Positions 1 to 6,622 of a stretch of DNA of 11,573 nt are shown in pieces. Source of the stretch: Aquifex aeolicus (lineage in GTDB: Bacteria > Aquificota > Aquificia > Aquificales > Aquificaceae). The notes beneath the pieces were generated by a model, which did no database searches, was not told the DNA's origin, and was given only the letters and a program-made list of their open reading frames with translations. The stretch is taken from contig DQVZ01000160.1 in the NCBI GenBank assembly GCA_015661465.1, positions 1 to 11,573 of the forward strand. Reading direction: 5' to 3'. Both the position numbers and the translations under genes were made by a program. Positions within the stretch are counted from its first letter, which is position 1, and each line of letters starts with the position of its first letter.

Positions 1-31
1 AGAGGCTGTTTAATTTAATAGTTATTTCCTT

Positions 32-51
32 AATATTATGCCAATATTATG
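32..51. repeat. Phased direct repeat AATATTATG x2 upstream of the sox block
   Basis: AATATTATG occurs at 32-40 and again at 43-51, separated by CC. The repeat period is 11 bp, about one helical turn, so both copies would face the same side of the DNA. Each copy contains the palindrome AATATT. The pair lies about 70-85 bp upstream of the TATAAT box at 118-123, a usual position for activator sites. In such AT-rich DNA a chance repeat is quite possible, and no regulator gene lies in the window to link it to. Confidence 0.3.
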
Positions 52-97
52 AAAAATAAATATATAGAACTTTTTAAATTAATAAATAAAAGAAAAC

Positions 98-123
98 TAT
101 AAGAATTTCTTATAACTTATAAT
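98..123 (+). promoter_or_regulatory. Putative sox promoter with overlapping 17-bp palindromic operator
   Basis: A perfect TATAAT box lies at 118-123. The region where a -35 box would sit (about 95-101) has no recognisable TTGACA. Instead, positions 98-114 form a perfect palindrome, TATAAGAA-T-TTCTTATA (8-bp arms, 1-bp centre), filling the -35/-10 spacer. That is a classic place for a repressor or a promoter-remodelling activator. Transcription starting about 7 bases after the box would leave a leader of roughly 20 nt before the soxW ATG, with no Shine-Dalgarno sequence. In other bacteria sox operons are controlled by ArsR-type SoxR proteins that bind imperfect palindromes; that this site is bound by such a protein is inference. 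Confidence 0.45.
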
Positions 124-152
124 TTTCAAATGATTTATATTCTTTGATTGAA

Positions 153-569
153 ATGTTGAAGTTCAAAAGTTTTTTCTTATTCTTTTTATGTTTTACTTTT
201 CTGTGGGCTTATGATTGGTTTAAAGACCTTGATAAAGCTAAAAAACTTGCAAAAAAAGAAAGCAAGCTTATACTTGTTTACGTTTATAGTGAGCATTGTC
301 CCTATTGTCATCAGGTAGAAGAGTTTGTTTTCGGAGATGAATATGTTGAAAAGTTTTTAAATAAAAATTTTATTATTGTGAGCATAGATATAGAGGATAT
401 AAAAGATAATCCAATACCAGGGTTTAATATCTTTGGTGTACCGACTTTTATCGTTTATAATCCTTTAAACGAAAAAGTTTTATATAAATTTTTTGGAAGT
501 GTTGATAGTGAAACGTTTTTATCTTTGTTAAAAAGATCATGTAATAAATCTAACTTAAGGAGGTGTTAG
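153..569 (+). CDS. soxW: SoxW-like periplasmic thioredoxin
   Basis: This small exported thioredoxin-fold protein (138 aa from the ATG) opens with a hydrophobic Sec signal, MLKFKSFFLFFLCFTFLWA, with probable cleavage after LWA. The active site CPYC follows at about residues 49-52 (EHCPYCHQVEEF), and the cis-proline loop GVPTFIVYN at about 95-103. This pattern matches the SoxW/thioredoxin_2 family, which keeps SoxYZ and other Sox cysteines reduced in the periplasm. A TTG at 144 could add three residues, but the ATG gives a cleaner signal peptide. No Shine-Dalgarno precedes either start. Two extra cysteines lie near the C-terminus, the last being the final residue. The soxY ribosome site AAGGAGGTG is embedded in its last codons, and soxY starts one base after its stop. 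The fold is certain; the SoxW name rests on linkage. Confidence 0.8.
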   Translation: MLKFKSFFLFFLCFTFLWAYDWFKDLDKAKKLAKKESKLILVYVYSEHCPYCHQVEEFVFGDEYVEKFLNKNFIIVSIDIEDIKDNPIPGFNIFGVPTFIVYNPLNEKVLYKFFGSVDSETFLSLLKRSCNKSNLRRC

Positions 570-570
570 C

Positions 571-1023
571 ATGAAAACAAGGAGAGAACTTTTAAAACTA
601 ACGGGAGTTGTAGCGGCTAGTTTAATATTAAGTACGGGAGCAATTTTCAGTCCTGCCTATGCAAAAATTTCCCTTGAGGAAGCTCTTAAGAAACACTTAG
701 GTGTAGACCTTTCCGCAATAAAGGAGTCTAACGAAATAAAGGTAAAAGCTCCATCTATAGCGGAGTCCGGAGCTAATGTACCAATTCAAGTAAGCGCATC
801 TATACCTATTGAAAAAGTAGAAGCTCTATATATTTTCGTTGATAAAAATCCTAATCCCTATGTAGCACATGTTGAGTTTACTCCTTTAAACGGTGAAGTG
901 TTTTTTGCAACTAGAATAAAAATGGGAGCTACCTCTCCCGTGAGGGCTATTCTCAAACTAAAAGATGGTTCTTACGTAATGGCTTACAAAGAAGTTAAGG
1001 TTACAGTAGGTGGTTGTGGTTAA
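571..1023 (+). CDS. soxY: SoxY, sulfur-carrier subunit of SoxYZ
   Basis: SoxY carries thiosulfate-derived sulfur on a C-terminal swinging cysteine in the periplasm and is passed between SoxAX, SoxB and other Sox enzymes. The 150-aa product starts with a twin-arginine signal (TRRELLK at residues 3-9, hydrophobic stretch to about 28, likely cleavage after AYA at 31). The end reads VGGCG, so the carrier cysteine is Cys149 and the tail is one residue shorter than the usual GGCGG. It is the only cysteine in the protein, as expected for a carrier. A very strong ribosome site, AAGGAGGTG, lies just upstream inside soxW. soxZ follows after 19 bases. Tat export fits the known family behaviour, in which SoxZ, lacking its own signal, is co-exported with SoxY. 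Confidence 0.97.
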   Translation: MKTRRELLKLTGVVAASLILSTGAIFSPAYAKISLEEALKKHLGVDLSAIKESNEIKVKAPSIAESGANVPIQVSASIPIEKVEALYIFVDKNPNPYVAHVEFTPLNGEVFFATRIKMGATSPVRAILKLKDGSYVMAYKEVKVTVGGCG

Positions 1024-1042
1024 TAAAAACAGGAGGTAAGGT

Positions 1043-1378
1043 ATGGCTTCTATAGGAAGAGCTATAGTAAGAGTTCCCAAAAAGGTAAAAAAAGGACAAG
1101 GGTTTAAAGTCCAGCTAGTTATTATTCATCCCATGGAAACCGGACTTAGAAAGGATCCTAAAACGGGTAAGAAAATACCTGCTCATTACATTACTCATGT
1201 AAAGATTTATCTAAATAATAATCTCGTTACAAAAATAAATTCTTCTCCTGGTATAAGTAAAAATCCTTACTTTGCCGTTAAGATGAAAGCAATGGAATCT
1301 GGCACTTTAAAAATTGTTTATGAAGATAACAAGGGTGGAAAATGGGAGAAAGCAGTTAACATTTCAGTGGAGGGTTAA
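1043..1378 (+). CDS. soxZ: SoxZ, partner subunit of SoxYZ
   Basis: The protein has 111 residues and matches the SoxZ family in length and in the motif HPMETGLRKD (29-38) followed by IPAHYIT (45-51), a beta-sandwich carrier partner. It has no cysteine and no signal peptide. This is normal for SoxZ, which forms a heterodimer with SoxY and rides through the Tat system with it. The start ATG has an AGGAGG site 8-10 bases upstream. The stop is followed after only three bases by the soxA start, and the soxA ribosome site (GGAGGG) lies in the last soxZ codons, so the two are probably translated in series. Confidence 0.97.
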   Translation: MASIGRAIVRVPKKVKKGQGFKVQLVIIHPMETGLRKDPKTGKKIPAHYITHVKIYLNNNLVTKINSSPGISKNPYFAVKMKAMESGTLKIVYEDNKGGKWEKAVNISVEG

Positions 1379-1381
1379 GTC

Positions 1382-2182
1382 ATGAAAAAAGGTATCTTTG
1401 CCTCACTCCTCGGTGGGGCTTTGTTTCTCGTAAATGCCGAAGCTCCCACCCCTGAGCAGCTCAAAATTCTTAAGGAAATGGGAGTATCTCCGGCGGATGT
1501 TATAGTCGAAGAAGGTAGAGATTACTACCATAACCTCAAGGGTACTACCGGAAAAACTTGTGCATCTTGTCACGGTCAAGATGGAGCAAATCTCGTAGGA
1601 GCTTATGCGAAAATGCCAAGATACTACACAGATATCGGAAAAGTAGCAGATGTGGACTTGAGAGTTAAAGCTTGTCTTGAAAAATACGTAGGAGTGAATG
1701 CTAAAGGCAAAAAAGGAAGAAAATACATAGTTCCATTGGCGGGATACGTTGCAACTTTGAGTAATGGAATGCCTATAAACATAGAACTAAAACATCCCGA
1801 AGAGAAAAGACTTTACGAGTATGGTAAGGAACTTTGGTACAAGAGAGTGGGGGCAAGAGATTTTTCGTGTGCAATATGCCACGATGTGCTGGCGGGCAAA
1901 AGAATAAGACTCCAAAAACTTGGAGCACCCGTAAGGGATAAATTATATGCCCATTGGCCTGCATACAGAATATCAAAAGATAAACTCTGGACTATGGAAG
2001 ATAGAATTAGAGGATGTTACAAGAGTTTCTTCCTGTTTAACCCTGAGAAAGGAAAATTTGATTTTAAAGAGAATTGGGTAAAGAAACCTCCATTTTATAT
2101 GGAGGAAATCATAGCATTGGAACTCTATATGAAGAAAGCTGCAAACGGTGCAAAGGTAGAAGTTCCGGGGTTAATAAGATAA
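1382..2182 (+). CDS. soxA: SoxA, diheme c-type cytochrome of SoxAX
   Basis: SoxA with SoxX oxidatively joins thiosulfate to the SoxY cysteine. The 266-aa product has a Sec signal (MKKGIFASLLGGALFLVNA). It carries two heme-attachment sites: CASCH at 60-64 and CAICH at 163-167. So this is the two-heme form. Cys98 lies 38 residues after the first heme cysteine, where diheme SoxA proteins place the axial cysteine ligand of heme 1. Cys212 in RIRGCY (208-213) is the expected active-site cysteine that ligates heme 2 and is persulfidated in characterised SoxA. All residues for catalysis are therefore present. Neighbours soxZ and soxX lie 3 and 13 bases away, consistent with one transcript. Confidence 0.95.
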   Translation: MKKGIFASLLGGALFLVNAEAPTPEQLKILKEMGVSPADVIVEEGRDYYHNLKGTTGKTCASCHGQDGANLVGAYAKMPRYYTDIGKVADVDLRVKACLEKYVGVNAKGKKGRKYIVPLAGYVATLSNGMPINIELKHPEEKRLYEYGKELWYKRVGARDFSCAICHDVLAGKRIRLQKLGAPVRDKLYAHWPAYRISKDKLWTMEDRIRGCYKSFFLFNPEKGKFDFKENWVKKPPFYMEEIIALELYMKKAANGAKVEVPGLIR

Positions 2183-2195
2183 GGAGGAGTTTGTT

Positions 2196-2822
2196 ATGAA
2201 AAAGGGATTTTTAGCTACATTGATGATTAGTGCAGGAATAATTGCATGCCAGCCTGCTCCTCAAGCCGCTAAGGAAGAGCATAAAAATACTTTTTCTAAA
2301 GCTACAACGCAGAAAACATCTAAAAAGTCTAGCAAAGAGAAAGAATTCCTAAAGGCTTTAGGAGCTCAAGACAAGTGGCAGAAAGCTTGTTCTAACCCCG
2401 TTCAAGTAGCACCGGAGGGAGTGGATGTTACCAAGTTTATAGAGGAGATGAAAGCAACCATAAAATACCCGGCGGATGGCAAATTGGTAGGTGATTGGAA
2501 GAAAGGGGAAAGCCTTGCACTTCTTCCCAAGGAATATAAGGCCCTTTACGGGAGAAAGGGGGGAAGCAAAAAGGGAAATTGTTACGCTTGTCACTGTGGA
2601 GATCCACGGATAATCGCTTGTGGTAATATAGGACCTTCCTTAAGGGGTTATGGGAAGAAAGGGATAGATCCTAAGATGACTTACGATAGAATCTACAACC
2701 CCTGGGCTCAAGTTCCATGTTCAACTATGTTTAGATTTGGATATCATGGTTTACTGTCTCCTGAAGAAATTGCAGATATCGTAGCTTATCTCCACGACCC
2801 TGAAAGTCCCATTAATAAGTAA
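2196..2822 (+). CDS. soxX: SoxX, monoheme cytochrome c, predicted lipoprotein
   Basis: SoxX accepts electrons from SoxA and passes them to the respiratory chain. Of 208 residues, the last 85 form the cytochrome: CYACH at 129-133, then the SoxX signature GNIGPSL at 143-149, and probable distal ligand Met178 in STMFRFG. The N-terminus MKKGFLATLMISAGIIAC ends in a good lipobox (IIAC, lipidated Cys18). It is followed by a charged Ala/Lys/Ser/Thr-rich linker to about residue 50, so the protein is probably membrane-tethered. The mature domain also has four non-heme cysteines (65, 134, 141, 175), one of them directly after the heme histidine. These could form disulfides, which I infer but cannot show. 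The ribosome site AAGGAGG lies close to the ATG. Confidence 0.93.
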   Translation: MKKGFLATLMISAGIIACQPAPQAAKEEHKNTFSKATTQKTSKKSSKEKEFLKALGAQDKWQKACSNPVQVAPEGVDVTKFIEEMKATIKYPADGKLVGDWKKGESLALLPKEYKALYGRKGGSKKGNCYACHCGDPRIIACGNIGPSLRGYGKKGIDPKMTYDRIYNPWAQVPCSTMFRFGYHGLLSPEEIADIVAYLHDPESPINK

Positions 2823-2874
2823 GTCTTTTGTCTTTTTTTTCTACTTCCCTATATTCTTTTTAGGAGGAGTTTAG

Positions 2875-4653
2875 ATGAATCTGACTCGCAGGGATTTTTT
2901 AGAGCTTGCGATAGTGACAGGTGCGTATCTGACTGCAAACCCTGTTTCAGCTTTAGCTAAGATGACTCTAGATGATATACTTTCTTTCCCTTCGACCGGT
3001 AATGTCACCTTATTATTTACAACGGATTTACACGCCCACTTAAAACCGCACTATTTTTCCGAACCTATTAATTTAGTGACGCCCAAAAATCTCAAAGGAC
3101 TTCCGGGAACAATAACGGGAAAAGATTTTCTGAGAATGTATAAGGTATCTCCATCAACCCTCGAATCTTACTTTATGAGCTGTATAGACTTTCCCGTTCT
3201 TGCCCAAAAATTCGGAAAAATGGGCGGTGCCGCACATATTACTTGGCTTATTAAACAAATAATCGCAGAAAGGGGAAGGGACAATGTTCTGGTCCTCGAT
3301 GGAGGAGATACCTGGATAACCACAGCTGTGGGAACATTCACAGAAGGTAAAGCGGTAGTAGACTGGATGAAGCTTACCGGCTACGATTTGATGGTAGGAC
3401 ACTGGGAGTTTACCTTCGGTAAAGAAACAGTTTTAAAAAGAATAAAAGAACTAGAAGAAGCGGGATGTGAGTTTATATCTCAGAACATAAGAGAAGTTGA
3501 TGAATTCGGATTCGAAGGAGGCTTAGTATTTAAACCATACGCTATAAAGGAAGTAGGTGGAGCGAAACTGGGGATTATTGGTAATTCATTTCCATTTACT
3601 CCAATAGCTAACCCGAGGCAATTCGTAGAAGGTTGGAGTTTTGGAATAAGAGAGGATACCCTACAGGAATATGTCAATGAGCTTAGGGAAAAACATAAAG
3701 TTGATGCGGTTATATTGCTTTCTCACGATGGATTATTACTGGATATAGCGTTGGCTAAGAAAGTCCGTGGTATAGATATAATTATTTCTGGACATACACA
3801 TGACGTAGTACCAAAAGCCTACAGAGTTCCAGGAACTAATACCGTAGTGGTAATTGCGGGTTCACATGGTAAGTTCCTCGGAAGATTAGACCTCGATGTT
3901 AGAAACGGAAAAATCAGGGATATAAGGTACAAACTCTATCCTATAGCCTCTAACCTTATACCTGCAGATGAAGAAGCCCAAAAGCTGATTGACAAGTATT
4001 ACAAGGAATTGGACAAGAAATTGGGTCTTTCTAAGGAAATAGGTACTACCGAAGTAATGCTCTACAAGAGAGATACTTTCTTCAGTACATGGGACTGGCT
4101 TGTAGGAGAAGCAATAAACGACTACTACGGTGGTGACCTTGACATAGTAACATCTCCGGGATATAGATGGGGAACAGTAATACTTCCAGGACAGAAAATT
4201 ACGGTAGATCATGTATATGCTTATACAGCCATTACTTATCCTAACGTTTACGTTCTCAAGAGAACAGGAGAACAACTAAAAATGGTTTGGGAAGATGTAG
4301 CAGACAACGTTTTCAATCCCGACCCATTCTATCAACAAGGAGGGGATATGTCCAGAATTTGGAACGTAGAGTATGAAATTGAAATAAACGGTCCCCAGTA
4401 CAATAGGATTAAGAAGGTATTGATAGGTGGAAAGGAACTAAAACCTAAAAAAGAATACCTTGTGGCAGTTTACGGTGGACCTCCACCACCACCTGAAGCT
4501 GTTGAACCGGGATATAAGCCGGTACCGGTGTATGAAATTCTTATAAACTATATAAAGAAGAAAGGTACTATAAACGTAAGGACTAAACCAAATGTAAAAG
4601 TTTTAGATGCGGAATATCACACCTACGATGAATGTTATGGAGGTGGTAAGTGA
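2875..4653 (+). CDS. soxB: SoxB, dinuclear-manganese sulfate thiohydrolase
   Basis: SoxB hydrolyses the terminal sulfone from SoxY-bound Cys-S-thiosulfonate, releasing sulfate in the periplasm. The 592-aa protein has a Tat signal (TRRDFLE at 4-10, cleavage likely after SALA at 28). It then has the 5'-nucleotidase/metallophosphatase fold with the full metal and catalytic set: DLHAH at 51-55, LDGGDTW at 141-147, GHWEF at 175-179 (SoxB-type instead of GNHEF), Asn204, LSHDG at 282-286 and SGHTHD at 305-310. The C-terminal nucleotidase-like domain includes QQGGDMSR at 487-494. Length and motifs are standard for the family. A 52-bp pyrimidine-rich spacer separates it from soxX; its AGGAGG site is strong. 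Its TGA overlaps the next gene's GTG start by four bases. Confidence 0.97.
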   Translation: MNLTRRDFLELAIVTGAYLTANPVSALAKMTLDDILSFPSTGNVTLLFTTDLHAHLKPHYFSEPINLVTPKNLKGLPGTITGKDFLRMYKVSPSTLESYFMSCIDFPVLAQKFGKMGGAAHITWLIKQIIAERGRDNVLVLDGGDTWITTAVGTFTEGKAVVDWMKLTGYDLMVGHWEFTFGKETVLKRIKELEEAGCEFISQNIREVDEFGFEGGLVFKPYAIKEVGGAKLGIIGNSFPFTPIANPRQFVEGWSFGIREDTLQEYVNELREKHKVDAVILLSHDGLLLDIALAKKVRGIDIIISGHTHDVVPKAYRVPGTNTVVVIAGSHGKFLGRLDLDVRNGKIRDIRYKLYPIASNLIPADEEAQKLIDKYYKELDKKLGLSKEIGTTEVMLYKRDTFFSTWDWLVGEAINDYYGGDLDIVTSPGYRWGTVILPGQKITVDHVYAYTAITYPNVYVLKRTGEQLKMVWEDVADNVFNPDPFYQQGGDMSRIWNVEYEIEINGPQYNRIKKVLIGGKELKPKKEYLVAVYGGPPPPPEAVEPGYKPVPVYEILINYIKKKGTINVRTKPNVKVLDAEYHTYDECYGGGK

Positions 4654-5138
4654 AAGCATTAATTGCCTTCTTAATCGGTGTGGTTGTAGCCCTTTCCATT
4701 TTCTATTTTATAAGGTATTACTTCGGAAATCCTTTCAGGCTAATGTTTTACACCGTTGAAATTCAAAATAAAGATTTTGATGAAACACTGAAAGAACTCC
4801 AAGAAAGATTAAACGCAAACGGGCTTAAAGTTATAAGGATACTTCCTCTTTCAAAAGCTCTAGAGGCAAGGGGAGTAAAAGATTTTATGAATTATTCAAT
4901 TGTTCTCGCATGTGATATTCCGGAAAAGGAAAAATTACTTTCGAAAGTTCCGTCTTTAATTAATCTTATACCCTGTAGCATAACTGTTTACGAGGACAAA
5001 GAGGGAGTAAAGCTCACAGCTATGAAGGAAATTGTTTTCCTTGCTGAAGAAAGTGAAAAGATGAGTGAAGAAGAAATAAAACTCGTGATAGATACTTATA
5101 GAACCCTTAGAAAAACCCTCGATGAGGTAAGGCAATGA
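4650..5138 (+). CDS. Membrane-anchored DUF302-like protein, first of a tandem pair
   Basis: I assign this 162-aa protein to the DUF302-like group by pattern, not by search. Residues 4-22 form one uncleaved-looking membrane helix, followed by positive residues (RYY), so the soluble part should face the periplasm. Residues 31-125 show the DUF302 layout: an initial strand, an amphipathic helix, VIRILPLSKA, then a strand with Cys88 and a loop ending in PCSITVYEDKEGV around Cys109. The next gene encodes a similar protein with a cysteine pair at the same spacing (21 residues apart). The GTG start overlaps the soxB stop as GTGA, with GGAGGTGG just upstream, so expression is coupled to soxB. No function is known to me. 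A role in handling SoxB or SoxYZ products is inference from context. Confidence 0.65.
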   Translation: MKALIAFLIGVVVALSIFYFIRYYFGNPFRLMFYTVEIQNKDFDETLKELQERLNANGLKVIRILPLSKALEARGVKDFMNYSIVLACDIPEKEKLLSKVPSLINLIPCSITVYEDKEGVKLTAMKEIVFLAEESEKMSEEEIKLVIDTYRTLRKTLDEVRQ

Positions 5139-5578
5139 AGCGATTAATACTTTTATTATTGTTTCCATTGACATTAATAGCTCAAGAAGCTCAAACTAAG
5201 CTTCTCTACGTGGAAAAAATTGAAGGTATTCCTTTTGAAGACGTTAAGATTCTTTTAAAGACAGCCCTTGACGGAAAGAATATGAATGTTCTAGAGGTAA
5301 TAGATATCTCCCAAAAACCTAAAATGACCGTATTTTATGTGTGCAACCTAAGTTACGGAGAAAAAATCTTAAGAGTCTTTCCCCAGTTTGGAACTCTTGC
5401 TCCTTGCAGAATATATATACTGGAAAGGGGAGACGGAAATGTTGAGGTTGGTTATATAAACATTTCAAATCTTATAAAAGGCTTTAGGAAATACTTTACT
5501 TCTGAAGTTGTTGAAGTGTTTCTCCGAGCGGACAAGGATATAAAGGAAGCAATAAAAGAAGTTAAAGGGGGATTTTAA
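5135..5578 (+). CDS. Exported DUF302-like protein, second of a tandem pair
   Basis: This 147-aa protein has a Sec signal, MKRLILLLLFPLTLIAQ, with likely cleavage after the IAQ region, and a single small domain. It aligns by eye with the preceding protein: YVEKIEGIPFEDVKILLK matches the early strand-helix, VLEVIDISQ matches VIRILPLSK, and VFYVC(70)NLSYGEKIL...LAPC(91)RIYILE matches the cysteine-pair region. The cysteines are 21 residues apart in both. The tail (about 112-147) is charged and helical. ATGA overlap with the upstream stop and TAATG overlap with the downstream MBL gene place it in the middle of a coupled chain. I read the pair as ancient duplicates with one anchored and one soluble or loosely attached member, perhaps a heterodimer. 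Function unknown. Confidence 0.65.
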   Translation: MKRLILLLLFPLTLIAQEAQTKLLYVEKIEGIPFEDVKILLKTALDGKNMNVLEVIDISQKPKMTVFYVCNLSYGEKILRVFPQFGTLAPCRIYILERGDGNVEVGYINISNLIKGFRKYFTSEVVEVFLRADKDIKEAIKEVKGGF

Positions 5579-6558
5579 TGGGTATATTATTTTTTTTCCT
5601 TTTGACTGTTGTTTTTTCTTTCGCAGAAGAGTATCCAAAGCATGTTAAGGAGACTCTTAAAAAAATAACGGATAGGGTATACGGAGTTTTCGGGGTATAT
5701 GAGCAGGTATCTTATAGGAATAGAGGTTTTATTTCCAACGCCTACTTCTACGTGGGAGATGATGGTGTAGTAGTAGTAGATGCACTAAGTAGTTATAAAC
5801 TGGGCAAAGAACTTATAGAGACAATAAAATCTATTACGAATAAACCAATAAGATTTTTAATAATTACCCATTACCACACGGACCATTTTTACGGCATAAA
5901 GGCTTTCATGGATGAAGGAGCTGAGATAATAGCCCATGAATATGCTTTTGAATACCTGTCAAATCCCTCAAGTTATAACTTCTTTTTGGCAAGGAAAAAA
6001 ATACTAAAGGAACATCTGGAAAAAACCCAGCTTCTTCCGCCTACTATAGCTTTGACAAGAGAGATAAACCTATATCTGAAGGTAGGAGAAGAATACAGAA
6101 GATTTGAAATAAAACATCTGTGTAAGGGTCATACTAACGGCGACTTAGTAGTATTTATTCCGAAAGAGAAAATTCTATTCAGCGGAGATATAGTTTTTGA
6201 CGGAAGACTTCCCTTCTTAGGTTCTGGAAATTCCAAAAGCTGGATTACGTGTTTAGAAGAAATTCTAAAGATGGAACCCAAAATATTGCTTCCCGGACAT
6301 GGTGAGGCTTTGACGAATCCTTCAAGGATAAAGGAAGCTGTAATATGGACTAAAAAGTATATTACTGACCTTAGAAAAATAATAAGGAAGATGATTGAAG
6401 AAGGTTGTGACGTTGAATGTGTAAGAGAGAGGATTAACGAAGAAATGTTGAAATTAAATCCCTCTTACGCTCAAGTTCCGGTATTTTTTGATGTCAATCC
6501 TGTAAATGCTTATTACGTTTACTTTGAAATCGAAAATGAAATGTTAATGGAAGAGTAG
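5578..6558 (+). CDS. soxH: SoxH-like secreted metallo-beta-lactamase-fold hydrolase
   Basis: The 326-aa protein begins with a Sec signal (MGILFFFLLTVVFSFA) and has a complete metallo-beta-lactamase metal site: THYHTDHFYG with His98, His100, Asp102 and His103; His185 in CKGHTNGD; Asp204 in FSGDIVFDGR; His241 in LPGHGE. This fits a dinuclear zinc or iron hydrolase of the SoxH/PQQ-relay MBL group often found in sox clusters. SoxH is not essential for thiosulfate oxidation where tested, and its substrate is unsettled. A thiol or persulfide ester is a reasonable guess. The start overlaps the preceding stop by one base, with AAAGGGGG as ribosome site. A C-terminal region after 250 is helical and ends in an acidic tail. 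It closes the sox block; a 91-bp AT-rich spacer follows. Confidence 0.8.
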   Translation: MGILFFFLLTVVFSFAEEYPKHVKETLKKITDRVYGVFGVYEQVSYRNRGFISNAYFYVGDDGVVVVDALSSYKLGKELIETIKSITNKPIRFLIITHYHTDHFYGIKAFMDEGAEIIAHEYAFEYLSNPSSYNFFLARKKILKEHLEKTQLLPPTIALTREINLYLKVGEEYRRFEIKHLCKGHTNGDLVVFIPKEKILFSGDIVFDGRLPFLGSGNSKSWITCLEEILKMEPKILLPGHGEALTNPSRIKEAVIWTKKYITDLRKIIRKMIEEGCDVECVRERINEEMLKLNPSYAQVPVFFDVNPVNAYYVYFEIENEMLMEE

Positions 6559-6589
6559 AATTTAATTTAAATTTATTTTCAATTTAAAC

Positions 6590-6618
6590 TTGATTCTATT
6601 GGATAAAAAATTTAAATT
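6590..6618 (+). promoter_or_regulatory. Weak promoter candidate upstream of the rhodanese gene
   Basis: In the 91-bp spacer after soxH, TTGATT (6590-6595) is followed after 17 bases by TAAATT (6613-6618), a fair -35/-10 pair. The surrounding DNA has A- and T-tracts that would bend and melt easily. Transcription from here would give a short leader containing the GGAGG site (6637-6641) used by the next gene. The -10 match is only four of six, so the rhodanese could equally be read through from the sox operon. Confidence 0.3.
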
Positions 6619-6622
6619 TTTT
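6605..6622. repeat. 18-bp AT-only palindrome with recurring AATTTAAA motif
   Basis: Positions 6605-6622 read A6-TTT-AAA-T6, a perfect 18-bp palindrome. Its core AATTTAAA occurs three times in this spacer (6564-6571, 6581-6588, 6609-6616). It overlaps the candidate -10 box. It could be a protein site or an intrinsically bent element. With no G or C it makes a poor RNA hairpin for a thermophile, so I do not call it a terminator. Low sequence complexity makes chance a serious alternative. Confidence 0.3.

Noticed and set aside
1..13. Possible tail of an upstream gene: GAG GCT GTT TAA at 2-13, identical (12 bases, inverted) to the last codons of recN at 10446-10457.
   Set aside because: Only three codons are visible and no frame can be established. 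A 12-base match between two sites is expected by chance several times in a window of this size.
144..152. TTG at 144 as the soxW start.
   Set aside because: It adds an acidic residue before the signal peptide (MIEM) and has no ribosome site. The ATG at 153 gives a standard signal start.
3886..4275. 129-codon open frame on the minus strand inside soxB.
   Set aside because: It is the shadow of a fully motif-supported gene, with no ribosome site or recognisable domain. The same holds for the other antisense frames within soxA, soxX, soxB, DUF2203 and slt.
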